DNA of 64,000 bases from Nocardiopsis endophytica (GCF_027706725.1 NZ_JAQFWQ010000003.1:80155-144154), one strand, 5' to 3'; numbered from the stretch's first letter, positions 42,882 to 52,196 are shown. Made by a program: numbers and translations. The notes: a model not told the origin generated them from the letters alone.

Positions 42882-43952
42882 CTATTTCCCTAGCTTGAGT
42901 TCACTAATCCAAGAGTCGATCACTGGCGCTTGAACCTCAATCTCTTCCATTCGACGAAGCATGCGAACAGGGAACTGCTTAAGTACGAGCGGCAAGCAAT
43001 CCGGATAGAAAAAAGTAGATCTCAGGAAAGAGCTGACACTTTCTTCGACTTCGACCAAGCAGTCATATTTAGCCTCCAATTCAGATACGTACACTGGAGG
43101 CAGACTTTCATGGAATGGCGAATCTACAACGAGGCACGCTCTTGGGATACCCGACTGTCTAGCGCTGCGAACAAATTGCTCAAGTTCACTCTTAGAAACC
43201 GCCTTGCCTCGCACCTCCACCGCGAGGAATGGCTTCTTCCCCGATACAGCCTGCACATCACCAGGCACGTCTCGCGATGGATCGTTCAATCTCCGCGAAA
43301 TAACATTTTCGCAAACGATGTCTAGTGCCGCTGCGACGCAAGCTTGCAACTTCTTAGGAACTTCAGGCCCTGTTGTAACGAATTCTTGAGCTAGTCGTAT
43401 TATCTGTACTTCGGATGAAGCTTCGGGAAGAATATCCAAACGTTCGCTTTTATTGTACTCTCTACATATTTTGATGACAGCAGCCAGGCTCTCGAATGCT
43501 CGCTCTTCCGAGTATTCATCTAGGTCGACATCCAAGAGGGCGCGGCGAAGGCGCTCAAAGTACGGCCGCGCCCGGCCTTGAATTCTTTCTATCTGGTCGT
43601 AATGATCGTACCTAAAAAACGGCTGATTATTAATTGGTTCGCGCCCTGTTGCCCCTATATCGAAGCCGAGTTCGACCGAGTAGGGAACGACGACGGTATG
43701 ACAAAGCGTCCTCAAAGAAAAAGAGCGACTACTATACTTTTCTTTAATAGAAAGGGGGTCGACTTCTTCGTTGCAAGCACGGGCAAGTAGAGCAGTAGTC
43801 AGTGCCGCAGTATAAGTCTTCGGGGAATCTTGCTCCCTTAGATACCTAGCAAGTTCTTCCCATTCTACAGGAAGAGCAGAATTGCCCCCGGAAGCGCGAT
43901 AGGCGTCTTCAAGCACGAGCTGTGCCTTTGCTTTGTCAATTCGGACTCCCAA
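42882..43952 (-). CDS. Type II restriction endonuclease, SacI-family-like
   Basis: 356 residues. The sequence FSLRTLCHTVVVPYSVELGF, GATGREPINNQPFFRYDHYD and RARPYFERLRRALLDVD recalls the SacI restriction endonuclease family. A D-(x)n-ExK catalytic core is likely in PGDVQAVSGKKPFLAVEVRGK (D..EVRGK). SacI cuts GAGCTC; identity of the target here is inferred from family only. The TTG start (MGVRIDKAKAQ) lies 8 bp after the methyltransferase stop, and its ribosome site GTGAGGTAGGCA overlaps that stop codon, so it is translated after the methyltransferase. GC content is about 50%, far below the host. Confidence 0.8.
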   Translation of the reverse strand: MGVRIDKAKAQLVLEDAYRASGGNSALPVEWEELARYLREQDSPKTYTAALTTALLARACNEEVDPLSIKEKYSSRSFSLRTLCHTVVVPYSVELGFDIGATGREPINNQPFFRYDHYDQIERIQGRARPYFERLRRALLDVDLDEYSEERAFESLAAVIKICREYNKSERLDILPEASSEVQIIRLAQEFVTTGPEVPKKLQACVAAALDIVCENVISRRLNDPSRDVPGDVQAVSGKKPFLAVEVRGKAVSKSELEQFVRSARQSGIPRACLVVDSPFHESLPPVYVSELEAKYDCLVEVEESVSSFLRSTFFYPDCLPLVLKQFPVRMLRRMEEIEVQAPVIDSWISELKLGK

Positions 43953-43960
43953 TGCCTACC

Positions 43961-45127
43961 TCACAAAAGAGAAATTTGCGTTCCATTTACCGATGAAGGC
44001 TGCTCCGCGCACATGTAGCCAAGTTGCTCCATAAGCGAACGAATTACAACTTTCCCTAGTTCAACTGGTACTGCATTTCCAAGCTGACGTTGAGCTTCGC
44101 GCTTCCCTCCAACAAACTCAAACTCATCTGGAAATGTCATAAGTCGCTTCATTTCCGAAATGCGGAGCCGACGAGCACGAATATCGCCTCTCGCATTGCG
44201 GACGTTGCTCCAGTGAAATGGCCCGACCCATGGCCCCGGCTGTGCCTGAAGAGTCGTCGACGGCCGCTCAGGATCAAGCTTCAGCAAGAATGTCCAGTAG
44301 CGACTCCTCCAACGGAATACGTTCTTCCCGCCGTAGCGATCAGTGTGCCAGAGGTAATTTTGGCCTGGAGGGACTTCGGCTGCAAGGTCAGCGTACGTGC
44401 CTTCTACTATTTCACTATCTTCAAGCTTCTCTTTTTTTATGCCTTTAAAAGCAGTCCGCGCAGAAACAAACGGAAGTTTAGAGGAATCTACGATTCTGTC
44501 CCGCTCCGACTCGCCGGAATGAGTCGTCTCAGGGAAATGAAATTTCTTACCGTCTCTACGCCCCACTACAAAGACACGGCGCCGCAACTGCGGAACGCCG
44601 TATTCTGCGGCGAGGAGGACTTTGTATGTAGGGTTGTACCCCGCCGCAGTCAATCCCGCCATAAGACGATCGAACTGGGCCTTATGCGTCTTGTATGTTA
44701 GCCCCTGAACATTCTCGAGGATAAACGCTTCCGGCTTACTCTCTCGCACTACACGTACATAATCATCCAGAAGCGAGGCATTGGGATCTGAGCTGTTCCT
44801 TTTTTCTTCCACCCAAAACCCTGACTTGCTAAAGGGGGTACACGGCGGCCCTCCCACTACCAGTGTCGGGTCACCAACGCTCAGCCCTCCAGCTGCCAGG
44901 ATGTCGCTCGTAGACGTATCCCTAATGTCTCCACATAGCGTCTTTGTGTGAGGAAAATTTAGAGAAAGGGTCTGGAGGGCGGTCTCATCATAGTCCGTGG
45001 CAACAGCAACACGGAGCGGTGACCCTGTGTTGTCATGCACAAGCGGCGGTTCACCACAACGCTCGACGGCGCAATCCAGGCCGCCAGCTCCAGAAAAGAG
45101 GCTCACGACAGGCAGGTTAGAGTTCAC
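43961..45127 (-). CDS. DNA (cytosine-5) methyltransferase of a type II R-M system
   Basis: 388 residues with the ordered C5-methyltransferase motifs: I VVSLFSGAGGLDCAVE (7-22), IV VVGGPPCTPFSKSG with catalytic C96, VI FILENVQG (E138, N139), VIII EYGVPQLRRRVFVVGRR, IX in PSTTLQA and X RQLGNAVPVELGKVV. It methylates the restriction site to protect the host. Translation starts at GTG 45127 without a Shine-Dalgarno site; a -10 TAGAAT six bases upstream suggests a leaderless mRNA. The low-GC gene is foreign to this chromosome and is followed directly by its endonuclease. Confidence 0.93.
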   Translation of the reverse strand: MNSNLPVVSLFSGAGGLDCAVERCGEPPLVHDNTGSPLRVAVATDYDETALQTLSLNFPHTKTLCGDIRDTSTSDILAAGGLSVGDPTLVVGGPPCTPFSKSGFWVEEKRNSSDPNASLLDDYVRVVRESKPEAFILENVQGLTYKTHKAQFDRLMAGLTAAGYNPTYKVLLAAEYGVPQLRRRVFVVGRRDGKKFHFPETTHSGESERDRIVDSSKLPFVSARTAFKGIKKEKLEDSEIVEGTYADLAAEVPPGQNYLWHTDRYGGKNVFRWRSRYWTFLLKLDPERPSTTLQAQPGPWVGPFHWSNVRNARGDIRARRLRISEMKRLMTFPDEFEFVGGKREAQRQLGNAVPVELGKVVIRSLMEQLGYMCAEQPSSVNGTQISLL

Positions 45128-45133
45128 AGGGTG

Positions 45134-45163
45134 ATTCTAGCGCATCCCAACCCCGACTGTCCC
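45134..45163 (-). promoter_or_regulatory. Promoter of the methyltransferase, leaderless
   Basis: On the minus strand: -35 GGGACA (complement of 45158-45163), 18-bp spacer, -10 TAGAAT (complement of 45134-45139), then six bases to the GTG. This geometry puts the transcription start on the start codon. A GGGGTGA/TCACCCC hairpin lies about 30 bp further upstream. Confidence 0.6.
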
Positions 45164-45263
45164 ACCGATCTGACATAAATTTTACAGAGCGGGGTGAAAG
45201 TCACCCCTAATTCTCTTTTCTTCTTCTATGACTCCTTCATCGTGACGCCAATATGGATTCTAC

Positions 45264-46220
45264 TTATATGATTTCCAGGATGTAGACCGGCCACCGGTCG
45301 ATGACCTCGAACCCGGCGCGGTCCGCCGCCTCCGCGACGATCTCGTCGTCGAACTCCTGCAGGTGGAACTCGCGCACCCCCTCGGCGGCGCGCAGCCCCT
45401 CGACGGCCTCGGCGAGCGCCCCGGCCAGCGCCTCCGCCTCGGGGCCGCGGTGCACCACCAGGCCCGCCGACGCCGTGCCCTTGTCGTCCACCAGCACCGT
45501 GAACTGGGCCGAGGGCACCCCGTCGCCGTCCTCGGGCATCAGGTCGAAGGTGGCCTCACCGACCAGCAGGTCCGGCCCCAGGTGGCTGTTGTCCAGCCAC
45601 TCCCGCACATCCTCGCGGTCCCAGTCCTCGCCGAAGTCGTTGTCGGCCCCGAACGCCCGGTACAGCTCCACGTAGGTGTCCAGCAGGGCGTCGTCGGGCT
45701 CGGTCGGCATGGTGCGCACCCGCACCGGCGGCAGGCCGGGCGGGCGCCGCCAGTCCGCGCCCGCGCCCCAGGTGCGGCCCTCCTCGCGGTCCACCTCGGC
45801 GCCGAGCGGCTCGGCCAGGCGGGCATCGGCCTCGCGCTGGGTCGGCGACCACAGCAGCGCGTCGTGCCCCAGCTCCGCGGCGCGCGCCGCCGCCTCCCGG
45901 ACCATCCGCTCGACCACCGCGAACTCGGCGTCGCCGAGGTCGCGCACCGGCTCCACGCCGCTCTTGAGCCCCTCGGCCTCCATGGCGGCCAGCGCCCACT
46001 GCAGGTGTGGGCCCTCGTCGTCCTCGTCGTCGGGGGCCAGCAGCACGGCCCACCCCTCCAGCGCGCCCGCCTCACGCGCGACGACCGCGCCGAGCACCCC
46101 GAGGTCGTCGTCCCCGTCCTCCCGGGCCTCGGGCGGCTCCACGCCGGCGGCGGCGCACAGCTCCTCCGCCAGCCGGTCGAGGATCGCCGGATCGCGTTCG
46201 AAGCTCAGTTCCACGGCCAT
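45264..46220 (-). CDS. GNAT-like acidic protein, function unknown
   Basis: 318 very acidic residues (MAVELSFERDPAILDRLAEE onward). The layout suggests two degenerate acetyltransferase-like halves: LGHDALLWSPTQREADARLA in the first and VGEATFDLMP, AQFTVLVDDKGTASAGLVVH, RAGFEVIDRWPVYILEI in the second, as in actinobacterial GNAT proteins of the mycothiol-synthase-like shape. I see no intact acetyl-CoA loop (Q/RxxGxG/A), so catalytic activity is doubtful. It returns abruptly to host-like GC content after the restriction island and is transcribed toward it. Confidence 0.55.
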   Translation of the reverse strand: MAVELSFERDPAILDRLAEELCAAAGVEPPEAREDGDDDLGVLGAVVAREAGALEGWAVLLAPDDEDDEGPHLQWALAAMEAEGLKSGVEPVRDLGDAEFAVVERMVREAAARAAELGHDALLWSPTQREADARLAEPLGAEVDREEGRTWGAGADWRRPPGLPPVRVRTMPTEPDDALLDTYVELYRAFGADNDFGEDWDREDVREWLDNSHLGPDLLVGEATFDLMPEDGDGVPSAQFTVLVDDKGTASAGLVVHRGPEAEALAGALAEAVEGLRAAEGVREFHLQEFDDEIVAEAADRAGFEVIDRWPVYILEII

Positions 46221-46299
46221 GTGCCACTCTCCCCATTTCCCCCGGTGCGTGCGGTCCCCGCCGGAGACTACCGACGTCCGGGGGCCGGGGCGGCCCGTC

Positions 46300-47193
46300 T
46301 CACGCCGCGCGCGGCTCCCGCTCGTCGGACGGCGACCGGTCCGACTCGTCCCCGCTCCAGAAGCTGCCGCCGTACCAGGGCCACCACATGGTGGTCCGCC
46401 CGGCCGGGATCATCGCGTCCAGGCGCATCACGATCCGCAGCGACAGCCCGCCGGCGATCATGCCCGTCGCCAGGTCGGTGAACCAGTGGAAGTGCAGGTA
46501 GGCCGAGACGAAGGACTGCAGCAGCGCGATGCCGACGATGCAGTACCCCAGGCGGCGGATGATGTGCGGGCGCGCCGCCCGGTAGCGGATGATCAGGAAC
46601 AGCACCAGGCCGTAGATGAGGATGGCGTTGGCCCCGTGGCCGGAGGGGAAGGACACGCCCCCGGCGTCGCCGAAGAACGACGGGTCGAGGGTGCGCGGGT
46701 GGTTGCGGGAGAAGAACAGCTTCATCGCCGCGACCAGGCTCATCATGCCGACCACGCCGACGGCGCCCAGGATGATCGGCCGCCACGAGCGGTGCCAGTA
46801 GGCCAGCTGCAGCGCGGTGGCCGCCAGCACGGGGATCGCGACGAAACGCGAGGCGACCGTGTCGGGCCACAGGATGAGGAACTCGCGCATCTCGTCCCAG
46901 TACGGCCGAGGTGCGTTGTTGATCAGATTGTCGATAGGGTGCAACGGGCCGGCCGAGAGCATCGTCATCGTGATGAGCAGCACGGCCATCGTGATCGCGA
47001 TCTTGTCAGAGGCGATCCCCCATGCGATCTCGCTCACACTGGGCCACGTGACACGCCCGTCCTTGGCGCCGCGCGCCGCCTTGGAGGCCAGGCGCGGCAC
47101 CGCGTCCAGGACGCGACGCTGTCTATGGGGTGGCGCCGGTGTCGGCCCCGCGCGTCGCGACGGCTTCGACCTTGTCCGCGATGTAGGCATCAT
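46300..47193 (-). CDS. PAP2-family membrane phosphatase
   Basis: 297 residues with about six membrane helices after a basic cytosolic N-terminus. The PAP2 motifs are present in variant form: C1 KLFFSRNHPR, C2 SFPSGHGAN, C3 VSAYLHFHWFTDLATG. The Arg expected in C1 (KX6RP) is His-like here and the SR of C3 is VS, while the catalytic His residues of C2 and C3 and the final Asp remain. Typical roles are removal of phosphate from phosphatidic acid, undecaprenyl pyrophosphate or similar lipids on the outer membrane face. Two adjacent ATGs (47193, 47190) are possible starts. Confidence 0.85.
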   Translation of the reverse strand: MMPTSRTRSKPSRRAGPTPAPPHRQRRVLDAVPRLASKAARGAKDGRVTWPSVSEIAWGIASDKIAITMAVLLITMTMLSAGPLHPIDNLINNAPRPYWDEMREFLILWPDTVASRFVAIPVLAATALQLAYWHRSWRPIILGAVGVVGMMSLVAAMKLFFSRNHPRTLDPSFFGDAGGVSFPSGHGANAILIYGLVLFLIIRYRAARPHIIRRLGYCIVGIALLQSFVSAYLHFHWFTDLATGMIAGGLSLRIVMRLDAMIPAGRTTMWWPWYGGSFWSGDESDRSPSDEREPRAA

Positions 47194-47726
47194 GTGTGCT
47201 CAGTGCTGTCTCACGTTTCGTGGGCTGGCCTGCGGCACGTGTGTGCTTCGGGGGACGGGCTCGCCGCTGGGACTCGTACGGGGAACGTCTCTCGGGCGCG
47301 AGGTCAGAGCGCCCGGTTCCGGCGCGCCGCGGGGTCGGCGGTCCGGAGCCTCGGGGGCGGAGCGGGAAGGAGGCGGATCCGCTCGTGTACGGGGACGGTC
47401 GGTCACCGGGAGTGGCCCCGCATTACACGTTACCCGGTTTTGATCGAACATTTCCGACAGGAGAGCATAGCGCTCCGCTCCGTCAGGGGGCTCGGCGCCC
47501 CGGTGACTACGATCGTCCTACCTCGCACTTTGCCGCCCGGTCAGCGGAGTTCGGGGCGAAGTTCACCCGCATGCGCCCCGACCGTGAGCGTTCCGTTAGC
47601 ACGGACGCGGTATCGGGCGTCCGATATTTCACGCGGAGGCGGCCCGCTCCGGGCGGCTAAGGTGCAAGCGCTCCCCAACCACCGGGACCGCCGCGGCCGC
47701 GGCGCCCCCGACCAGAAAGGCCGTTG
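47194..47726. other. 533-bp divergent gap between PAP2 and GntR genes
   Basis: Both promoters must lie here. The middle (47420-47530) is AT-richer, with ATTACACGTTACCCGG and TGACTACGATCGTCCTA, and near 47600 there is GTTAGCACGGACGCGG. No ORF has a ribosome site, and no long palindrome is visible. Confidence 0.35.
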
Positions 47727-48395
47727 ATGCCCGCCACGCCCGACGACGCCGCACGGGTGGCCCGCAACCCCCTCCGCGAGCAGATCCGCCGCGTCCTGGT
47801 GGAGGGTCTTCTGTCGGGGAGGTGGAAGCCCGGCGAGCGCATCGTCGAGCGCCGGATCGCCGCAGAGCTCAACGTCAGCCAGGCCCCCGTGCGGGAGGCG
47901 CTGCGCGAGCTGGAGACGCTGAGGCTGATCGAGTCGGTCCCGAACAAGGGGGCGCGGGTTCGCGAGTTCGGTGTTGCGGACATGGCGGAGATCTATCCCG
48001 TCCGGGCCGGTCTCGAACGTGTCGCGGCCGAACTCGCCGCGGACCGGCTGGCCGCGGACCCCTCCCCGCTCCGCGACGAGGTGGAGCGGCTGCGCCGCGC
48101 CACCGAGGAGGGGGACGTGGAGGAGCAGATCCGGCACAGCGTGGAGTTCCACCGCCGGATCGTCCTGGCCGCCCGCAACGACGTGCTCCTGCACACCTGG
48201 GAGGCGCTGGGCGTGGAGGTGTGGACCCGGCTGTCGGTGCGCTGGCTGGACATGGAGCTGCACGCCAAGGCGGCCGACCACGCGCGCATCACCGAGGCGT
48301 TCGTGGAGCGGGATCCGGACGTGGGCCGGATGCTGAGTGAGCACGTTCACAATTACGTCGACGCCGCCATGAAGTCCCGGAGCGCGGGGAACTGA
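47727..48395 (+). CDS. GntR/FadR-family transcriptional regulator
   Basis: 222 residues: winged helix at about 12-75 (NPLREQIRRVLVEGLLSGRW, GERIVERRIAAELNVSQAPV, REALRELETLRLIES), then an FCD-type all-helical effector domain (YPVRAGLERVAAELAADRL, SVEFHRRIVLAARNDVLLHT, HARITEAFVERD). The ATG follows AGAAAGGCC. A 27-bp palindrome lies 75 bp downstream of its stop and upstream of the pdhA gene; FadR/PdhR-type regulators bind such sites, so control of the pyruvate dehydrogenase operon by this protein is the natural reading. Confidence 0.9.
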   Translation: MPATPDDAARVARNPLREQIRRVLVEGLLSGRWKPGERIVERRIAAELNVSQAPVREALRELETLRLIESVPNKGARVREFGVADMAEIYPVRAGLERVAAELAADRLAADPSPLRDEVERLRRATEEGDVEEQIRHSVEFHRRIVLAARNDVLLHTWEALGVEVWTRLSVRWLDMELHAKAADHARITEAFVERDPDVGRMLSEHVHNYVDAAMKSRSAGN

Positions 48396-48470
48396 CCGTC
48401 CCGGGCGGCCCGGGACGGCCGGTCCGCACCCGGGGGGTGGGCCGGATTCGCCCGGGATTTCCTCTAGAGT

Positions 48471-48497
48471 CGGATTGATCGATCATCGATCAATCCG
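48471..48497. promoter_or_regulatory. 27-bp palindrome upstream of pdhA, GntR operator candidate
   Basis: The arms CGGATTGATCGAT and ATCGATCAATCCG are exact complements around a single central base. The site lies between the GntR gene and pdhA, 279 bp before the pdhA start, in a locally AT-rich patch just after TAGAGT. It is the strongest operator candidate in the window. Confidence 0.75.
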
Positions 48498-48775
48498 TAG
48501 AGTGTCCGCGACGCACGTCACACGTCGGGGCTCGCCCCCGCCCGGCGGTTCCCTTCAGGGCGAACGCCCCCGGAGGAATGGCCGCCGGTCCGCGGGGAAA
48601 CGAGCACAAGAGAGTTCTTCGCCACGAACAACTCCACAGCCACCGAGCGCCGCGCCGTTGAGCCCGGCTGCGCGCTCCCCCGCCCTGGCCCCGCCGCACA
48701 GCGGGCCACGGGCACCGGTCCCTCGCGGCCCATCGGTCCCGGGAGGGCCGATCCCGCACGTAGAAAGGCACCAGC

Positions 48776-49885
48776 ATGGCTGACACGGCCAAGCCGAAGG
48801 GCGGCGGCACCGCCAGGAACTCGGGCGGCCGCAGGCGCAACCGGTCCGGCGCCGCGCAGAAGTTCGCCGACGAGCAGCCCAAGGTCCTGCTCGACTACTA
48901 CCGGCAGATGCTGCTGGTCCGCCGGTTCGAGGAGCGCACCGCCCAGGCCTACACGCAGGCCCGCATCGGCGGCTACTGCCACCTCAACCTCGGCGAGGAG
49001 GCCACCGTCGTGGGCCTGATGACGGCCCTCAAGGACGAGGACTACCTCTTCACCAACTACCGCGACCACGGGTACGCGATCGGCAAGGGCATGAGCCCCC
49101 GCCGCGTCATGGCCGAGCTCTACGGCCGCTCCACCGGCGTTTCCAAGGGCTGGGGCGGGTCCATGCACATGTACGACACCGAGGTCCGCATGCTCGGCGG
49201 GTACGGCATCGTCGGCGGCCAGCTCCCCCTGGCCACCGGGGCCGCGCTGGCCGTGTCCTACCGCGGCGGCGACGAGGTCGTCATGTGCCAGATGGGCGAC
49301 GGCACCACCAACATCGGCGCCTGGCACGAGTCCCTCAACATCGCCGCCCTGTGGAACCTGCCCATCGTCTTCGTGGTGATCAACAACTTCACCGGCATGG
49401 GCACCACCGTCGAGATGTCCTCGGCCGAGCCCGAGCTGCACAAGCGCGGCTCCGCCTTCCGCATCGAGGGCGCCAAGGTCGACGGCCGCAACGTGCTGGA
49501 GGTCCGCGACGCCGCCGCCGACCTGGTCGAGCGCGCCCGCGCCGAGCAGCGCCCCTTCCTGCTGGAGGCCACCAGCTACCGGATGAAGGGCCACTCCGTC
49601 GTCGACCCGGCCAAGTACCGCACCGAGGAGCAGGCGGCCGAGGCCAAGGACGAGGAGAACGACCCGATCGCCATCTTCTCCAAGCAGCTCACCGAGGCCG
49701 GGGTGCTCACCGACGAGCTGAAGGAGGAGATCGCCGCCTCGGTCAAGGAGGAGGTGGCCGACGCCGCCGACTTCGCCGAGAACAGCCCGCACCCCGACGT
49801 GTCGACGCTGTTCGACTACACCTACGCCACCCCCGTGGCGAACGAGTCGCGCCGCATGCCCGCCGACCCGGTCTTCGCCGAGTAG
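48776..49885 (+). CDS. pdhA: Pyruvate dehydrogenase E1 component, alpha subunit
   Basis: 369 residues of the thiamine-diphosphate-dependent E1 alpha family. The ThDP/Mg motif GDGTTNIGAWHESLNIAALW ends in NNFTGMG, the expected GDG-x(n)-NN signature; GGSMHMYD and the regulatory-loop-type YRMKGHSVVDPAKYR also match. With the beta subunit it decarboxylates pyruvate and passes the acetyl group to the E2 lipoyl arm. The N-terminus has a basic, Gly-rich 30-residue extension. It begins a three-gene operon (18- and 13-bp gaps) downstream of the GntR operator. Acetoin or branched-chain 2-oxoacid use is the alternative; motif resemblance favours pyruvate. Confidence 0.9.
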   Translation: MADTAKPKGGGTARNSGGRRRNRSGAAQKFADEQPKVLLDYYRQMLLVRRFEERTAQAYTQARIGGYCHLNLGEEATVVGLMTALKDEDYLFTNYRDHGYAIGKGMSPRRVMAELYGRSTGVSKGWGGSMHMYDTEVRMLGGYGIVGGQLPLATGAALAVSYRGGDEVVMCQMGDGTTNIGAWHESLNIAALWNLPIVFVVINNFTGMGTTVEMSSAEPELHKRGSAFRIEGAKVDGRNVLEVRDAAADLVERARAEQRPFLLEATSYRMKGHSVVDPAKYRTEEQAAEAKDEENDPIAIFSKQLTEAGVLTDELKEEIAASVKEEVADAADFAENSPHPDVSTLFDYTYATPVANESRRMPADPVFAE

Positions 49886-49903
49886 AAGTAAGGAGAGCGG
49901 GAC

Positions 49904-50902
49904 ATGTCCGTCATCACCTACCGCCAGGCCCTGCGCGACACCCTGCGCGCCGAGATGCTCCGCGACGAGAACGTCTTCGTCATGGGCGAGGAGATCGGCG
50001 TCTTCGAGGGCTCCTACAAGATCACCGAGGGGCTGCTCAAGGAGTTCGGCGAGAAGCGCGTCCGCGACACCCCCATCGCCGAGGAGGGCTTCGTCGGCGC
50101 CGCCGTCGGCGCCGCGATGCTGGGGCTGCGCCCGGTCGTCGAGCTCATGACGATCAACTTCTCCCTCATCGCCATCGACCAGATCGTCAACCACGCCGCC
50201 AAGATCTACGGCATGTTCGGCGGGCAGACCAGCGTCCCCATGGTCATCCGCACCCCCGGCGGCGGCGGCCAGCAGCTCGGCGCGACCCACTCGCAGAACA
50301 TCGAGCTGTACTACTCCTTCGTGCCCGGCCTGAAGGTCGTGGCCCCCAGCAGCCCCGCCGACGCCGCCGCGCTGTTCCGCGCCGCCGTCCGCGACGACGA
50401 CCCGGTGCTGTTCCTGGAGAACCTCGGGCTGTACAACACCAAGGGCGAGGTGCCCGAGGGCGACGAGAGCGTCGCCGAGATCGGCCGCGCCAAGGTCACC
50501 CGCGAGGGCACCGACATCACCCTCATCGGCTACTCGCGGATGGCCATGGTCGCCGGCCAGGTCGCCGAGCAGCTGGCCGAGCAGGGCATCAGCGTCGAGG
50601 TCGTGGACCTGCGCAGCCTGCGCCCGCTGGACCGGGAGACCGTGGTCGAGTCGGTCCGCAAGACCAGCTGCGCGGTCATCTGCGAGGACGACTGGCTCAC
50701 CTACGGCATCGGCGCCGAGATCGCGGCCTCCATCCAGGAGGGGGCGTTCGACTACCTGGACGCCCCGGTGCGCCGCGTGGCCATGGCCGAGGTCCCCATG
50801 CCCTACGCCAAGCCTCTGGAGACCGCCGCCCTGCCGTCGGTCGAGTCGATCACCACCGCCGTCAAGGAGACCCTGGACGCCGTCGGCCGGCGCGTGGGTT
50901 GA
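49904..50902 (+). CDS. pdhB: Pyruvate dehydrogenase E1 component, beta subunit
   Basis: 332-residue transketolase-like E1 beta subunit: MSVITYRQALRDTLRAEMLR, VFVMGEEIGVFEGSYKITEG, RVRDTPIAEEGFVGAAVGAA, VNHAAKIYGMFGGQTSVPMV, ATHSQNIELYYSFVPGLKVV and the C-terminal EVVDLRSLRPLDRETVVESV. It completes the alpha2beta2 E1 active site with PdhA. The ATG follows AAGGAGAGCGGGAC, 18 bp after pdhA; pdhC follows 13 bp later. Confidence 0.93.
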   Translation: MSVITYRQALRDTLRAEMLRDENVFVMGEEIGVFEGSYKITEGLLKEFGEKRVRDTPIAEEGFVGAAVGAAMLGLRPVVELMTINFSLIAIDQIVNHAAKIYGMFGGQTSVPMVIRTPGGGGQQLGATHSQNIELYYSFVPGLKVVAPSSPADAAALFRAAVRDDDPVLFLENLGLYNTKGEVPEGDESVAEIGRAKVTREGTDITLIGYSRMAMVAGQVAEQLAEQGISVEVVDLRSLRPLDRETVVESVRKTSCAVICEDDWLTYGIGAEIAASIQEGAFDYLDAPVRRVAMAEVPMPYAKPLETAALPSVESITTAVKETLDAVGRRVG

Positions 50903-50915
50903 GGGGAAAGCACTG

Positions 50916-52196
50916 ATGTCCGAGATCTACATGCCGCGCCTCTCCGACACCATGGAGGAAGGCGTCATCAGCTCCTGGGCCAAGAACGTCGGCGACAAGG
51001 TCGCCTCCGGCGATGTGCTGGTGGAGATCGAGACCGACAAGGCCGTCATGGAGTACGAGGCCTACGAGGACGGCTACCTCGTCAAGCAGTTCGTGTCGGC
51101 CGGTGACACGGTGCCGATCGGCGCCGTGATCGGCTTCATCGGCGAGACCCCGGACGCCGAGGCCCCCGAGCCCGGCGGCGCCCCCGCGGCCCCCGCCGAG
51201 GAGGAGGCGGCCGCTCCGGCCGAGGAGAAGGCGGCCGAGCCCGCCGCGGCCCCGGCCGCCGAGGCCCCCTCCGCCGACGGTGAGGGCCCCGCCCGTCCGC
51301 GCACCTCGCCGCTCGCGCGCCGCCTGGCCAAGGAGTACGGCCTGGACATCGACGCGATCGAGGGCACCGGGCCCAAGGGCCGCATCGTCCGCGCCGACGT
51401 GGAGGCCGCCCGCGACCGCGCCGGCTCCGGCGCACCGGCGGCGGCCGCTCCGGCCGCTCCGGCAGCGGCGGCGGCCCCGGCCGCGCAGGCGGGCTCCGAG
51501 GACCCGCGCGCGTCGGAGGAGCTCAAGGTCAGCCAGATGCGCAAGACCATCGCGCGCCGCATGGTCGAGAGCAAGCAGCAGGCCCCGCACTTCTACCTGC
51601 GCCGCACCATCGACGCCGAGGCGCTGAAGGCCTTCCGCGCCCAGATCAACGAGCAGCTCGCCGACACCGGCACCAAGGTCAGCTTCAACGACCTGATCGT
51701 CAAGGCGGCGGCCACCACGCTCTCCGCCCACCCGGAGGTCAACCGCTCCTGGGAGGACGGCCGGCTGCTGCAGCACCACCGGGTCAACGTCGGGGTCGCG
51801 GTGGCGATCGACGAGGGCCTGGTCGTCCCGGTGCTGCACGACACCGACAAGGCGACGCTCTCCGACATCTCCACCCGCACCCGGGAGCTGGCGGGCAAGG
51901 CGCGCGACGGCAAGCTCAAGCCGCAGGACATGAGCGGCGGCACGTTCAGCGTCAGCAACCTGGGCATGTTCGGGATCGACAGCTTCTCGGCGGTGATCAA
52001 CACCCCCGAGTCGGCGATCCTGGCCGTGGGCGCGATGAAGCCCACGCCGGTGGTGCGCGACGGCGAGGTCGTCGTGCGCAACACCATCGCGCTGGAGCTG
52101 TCGGTGGACCACCGGGCGGTGGACGGCGCCGTGGGCGCCGCCTTCCTGAAGGACCTCGCCGAGGTCCTGGAGAGCCCGATGCGCATCATCCTGTAG
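50916..52196 (+). CDS. pdhC: Dihydrolipoamide acetyltransferase (E2)
   Basis: 426 residues with classic E2 order: one N-terminal lipoyl domain with lipoylated K42 (EIETDKAVMEYEAY), an Ala/Pro/Glu-rich linker, a peripheral subunit-binding domain (about 125-165, TSPLARRLAKEYGLDIDAIE, GPKGRIVRADVE), a second Ala-rich linker, and the catalytic core ending DHRAVDGAVGAAFLKDLAEV with H399. It transfers acetyl from E1 to CoA. No E3 (lipoamide dehydrogenase) gene follows, so E3 must come from elsewhere. Confidence 0.93.
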   Translation: MSEIYMPRLSDTMEEGVISSWAKNVGDKVASGDVLVEIETDKAVMEYEAYEDGYLVKQFVSAGDTVPIGAVIGFIGETPDAEAPEPGGAPAAPAEEEAAAPAEEKAAEPAAAPAAEAPSADGEGPARPRTSPLARRLAKEYGLDIDAIEGTGPKGRIVRADVEAARDRAGSGAPAAAAPAAPAAAAAPAAQAGSEDPRASEELKVSQMRKTIARRMVESKQQAPHFYLRRTIDAEALKAFRAQINEQLADTGTKVSFNDLIVKAAATTLSAHPEVNRSWEDGRLLQHHRVNVGVAVAIDEGLVVPVLHDTDKATLSDISTRTRELAGKARDGKLKPQDMSGGTFSVSNLGMFGIDSFSAVINTPESAILAVGAMKPTPVVRDGEVVVRNTIALELSVDHRAVDGAVGAAFLKDLAEVLESPMRIIL

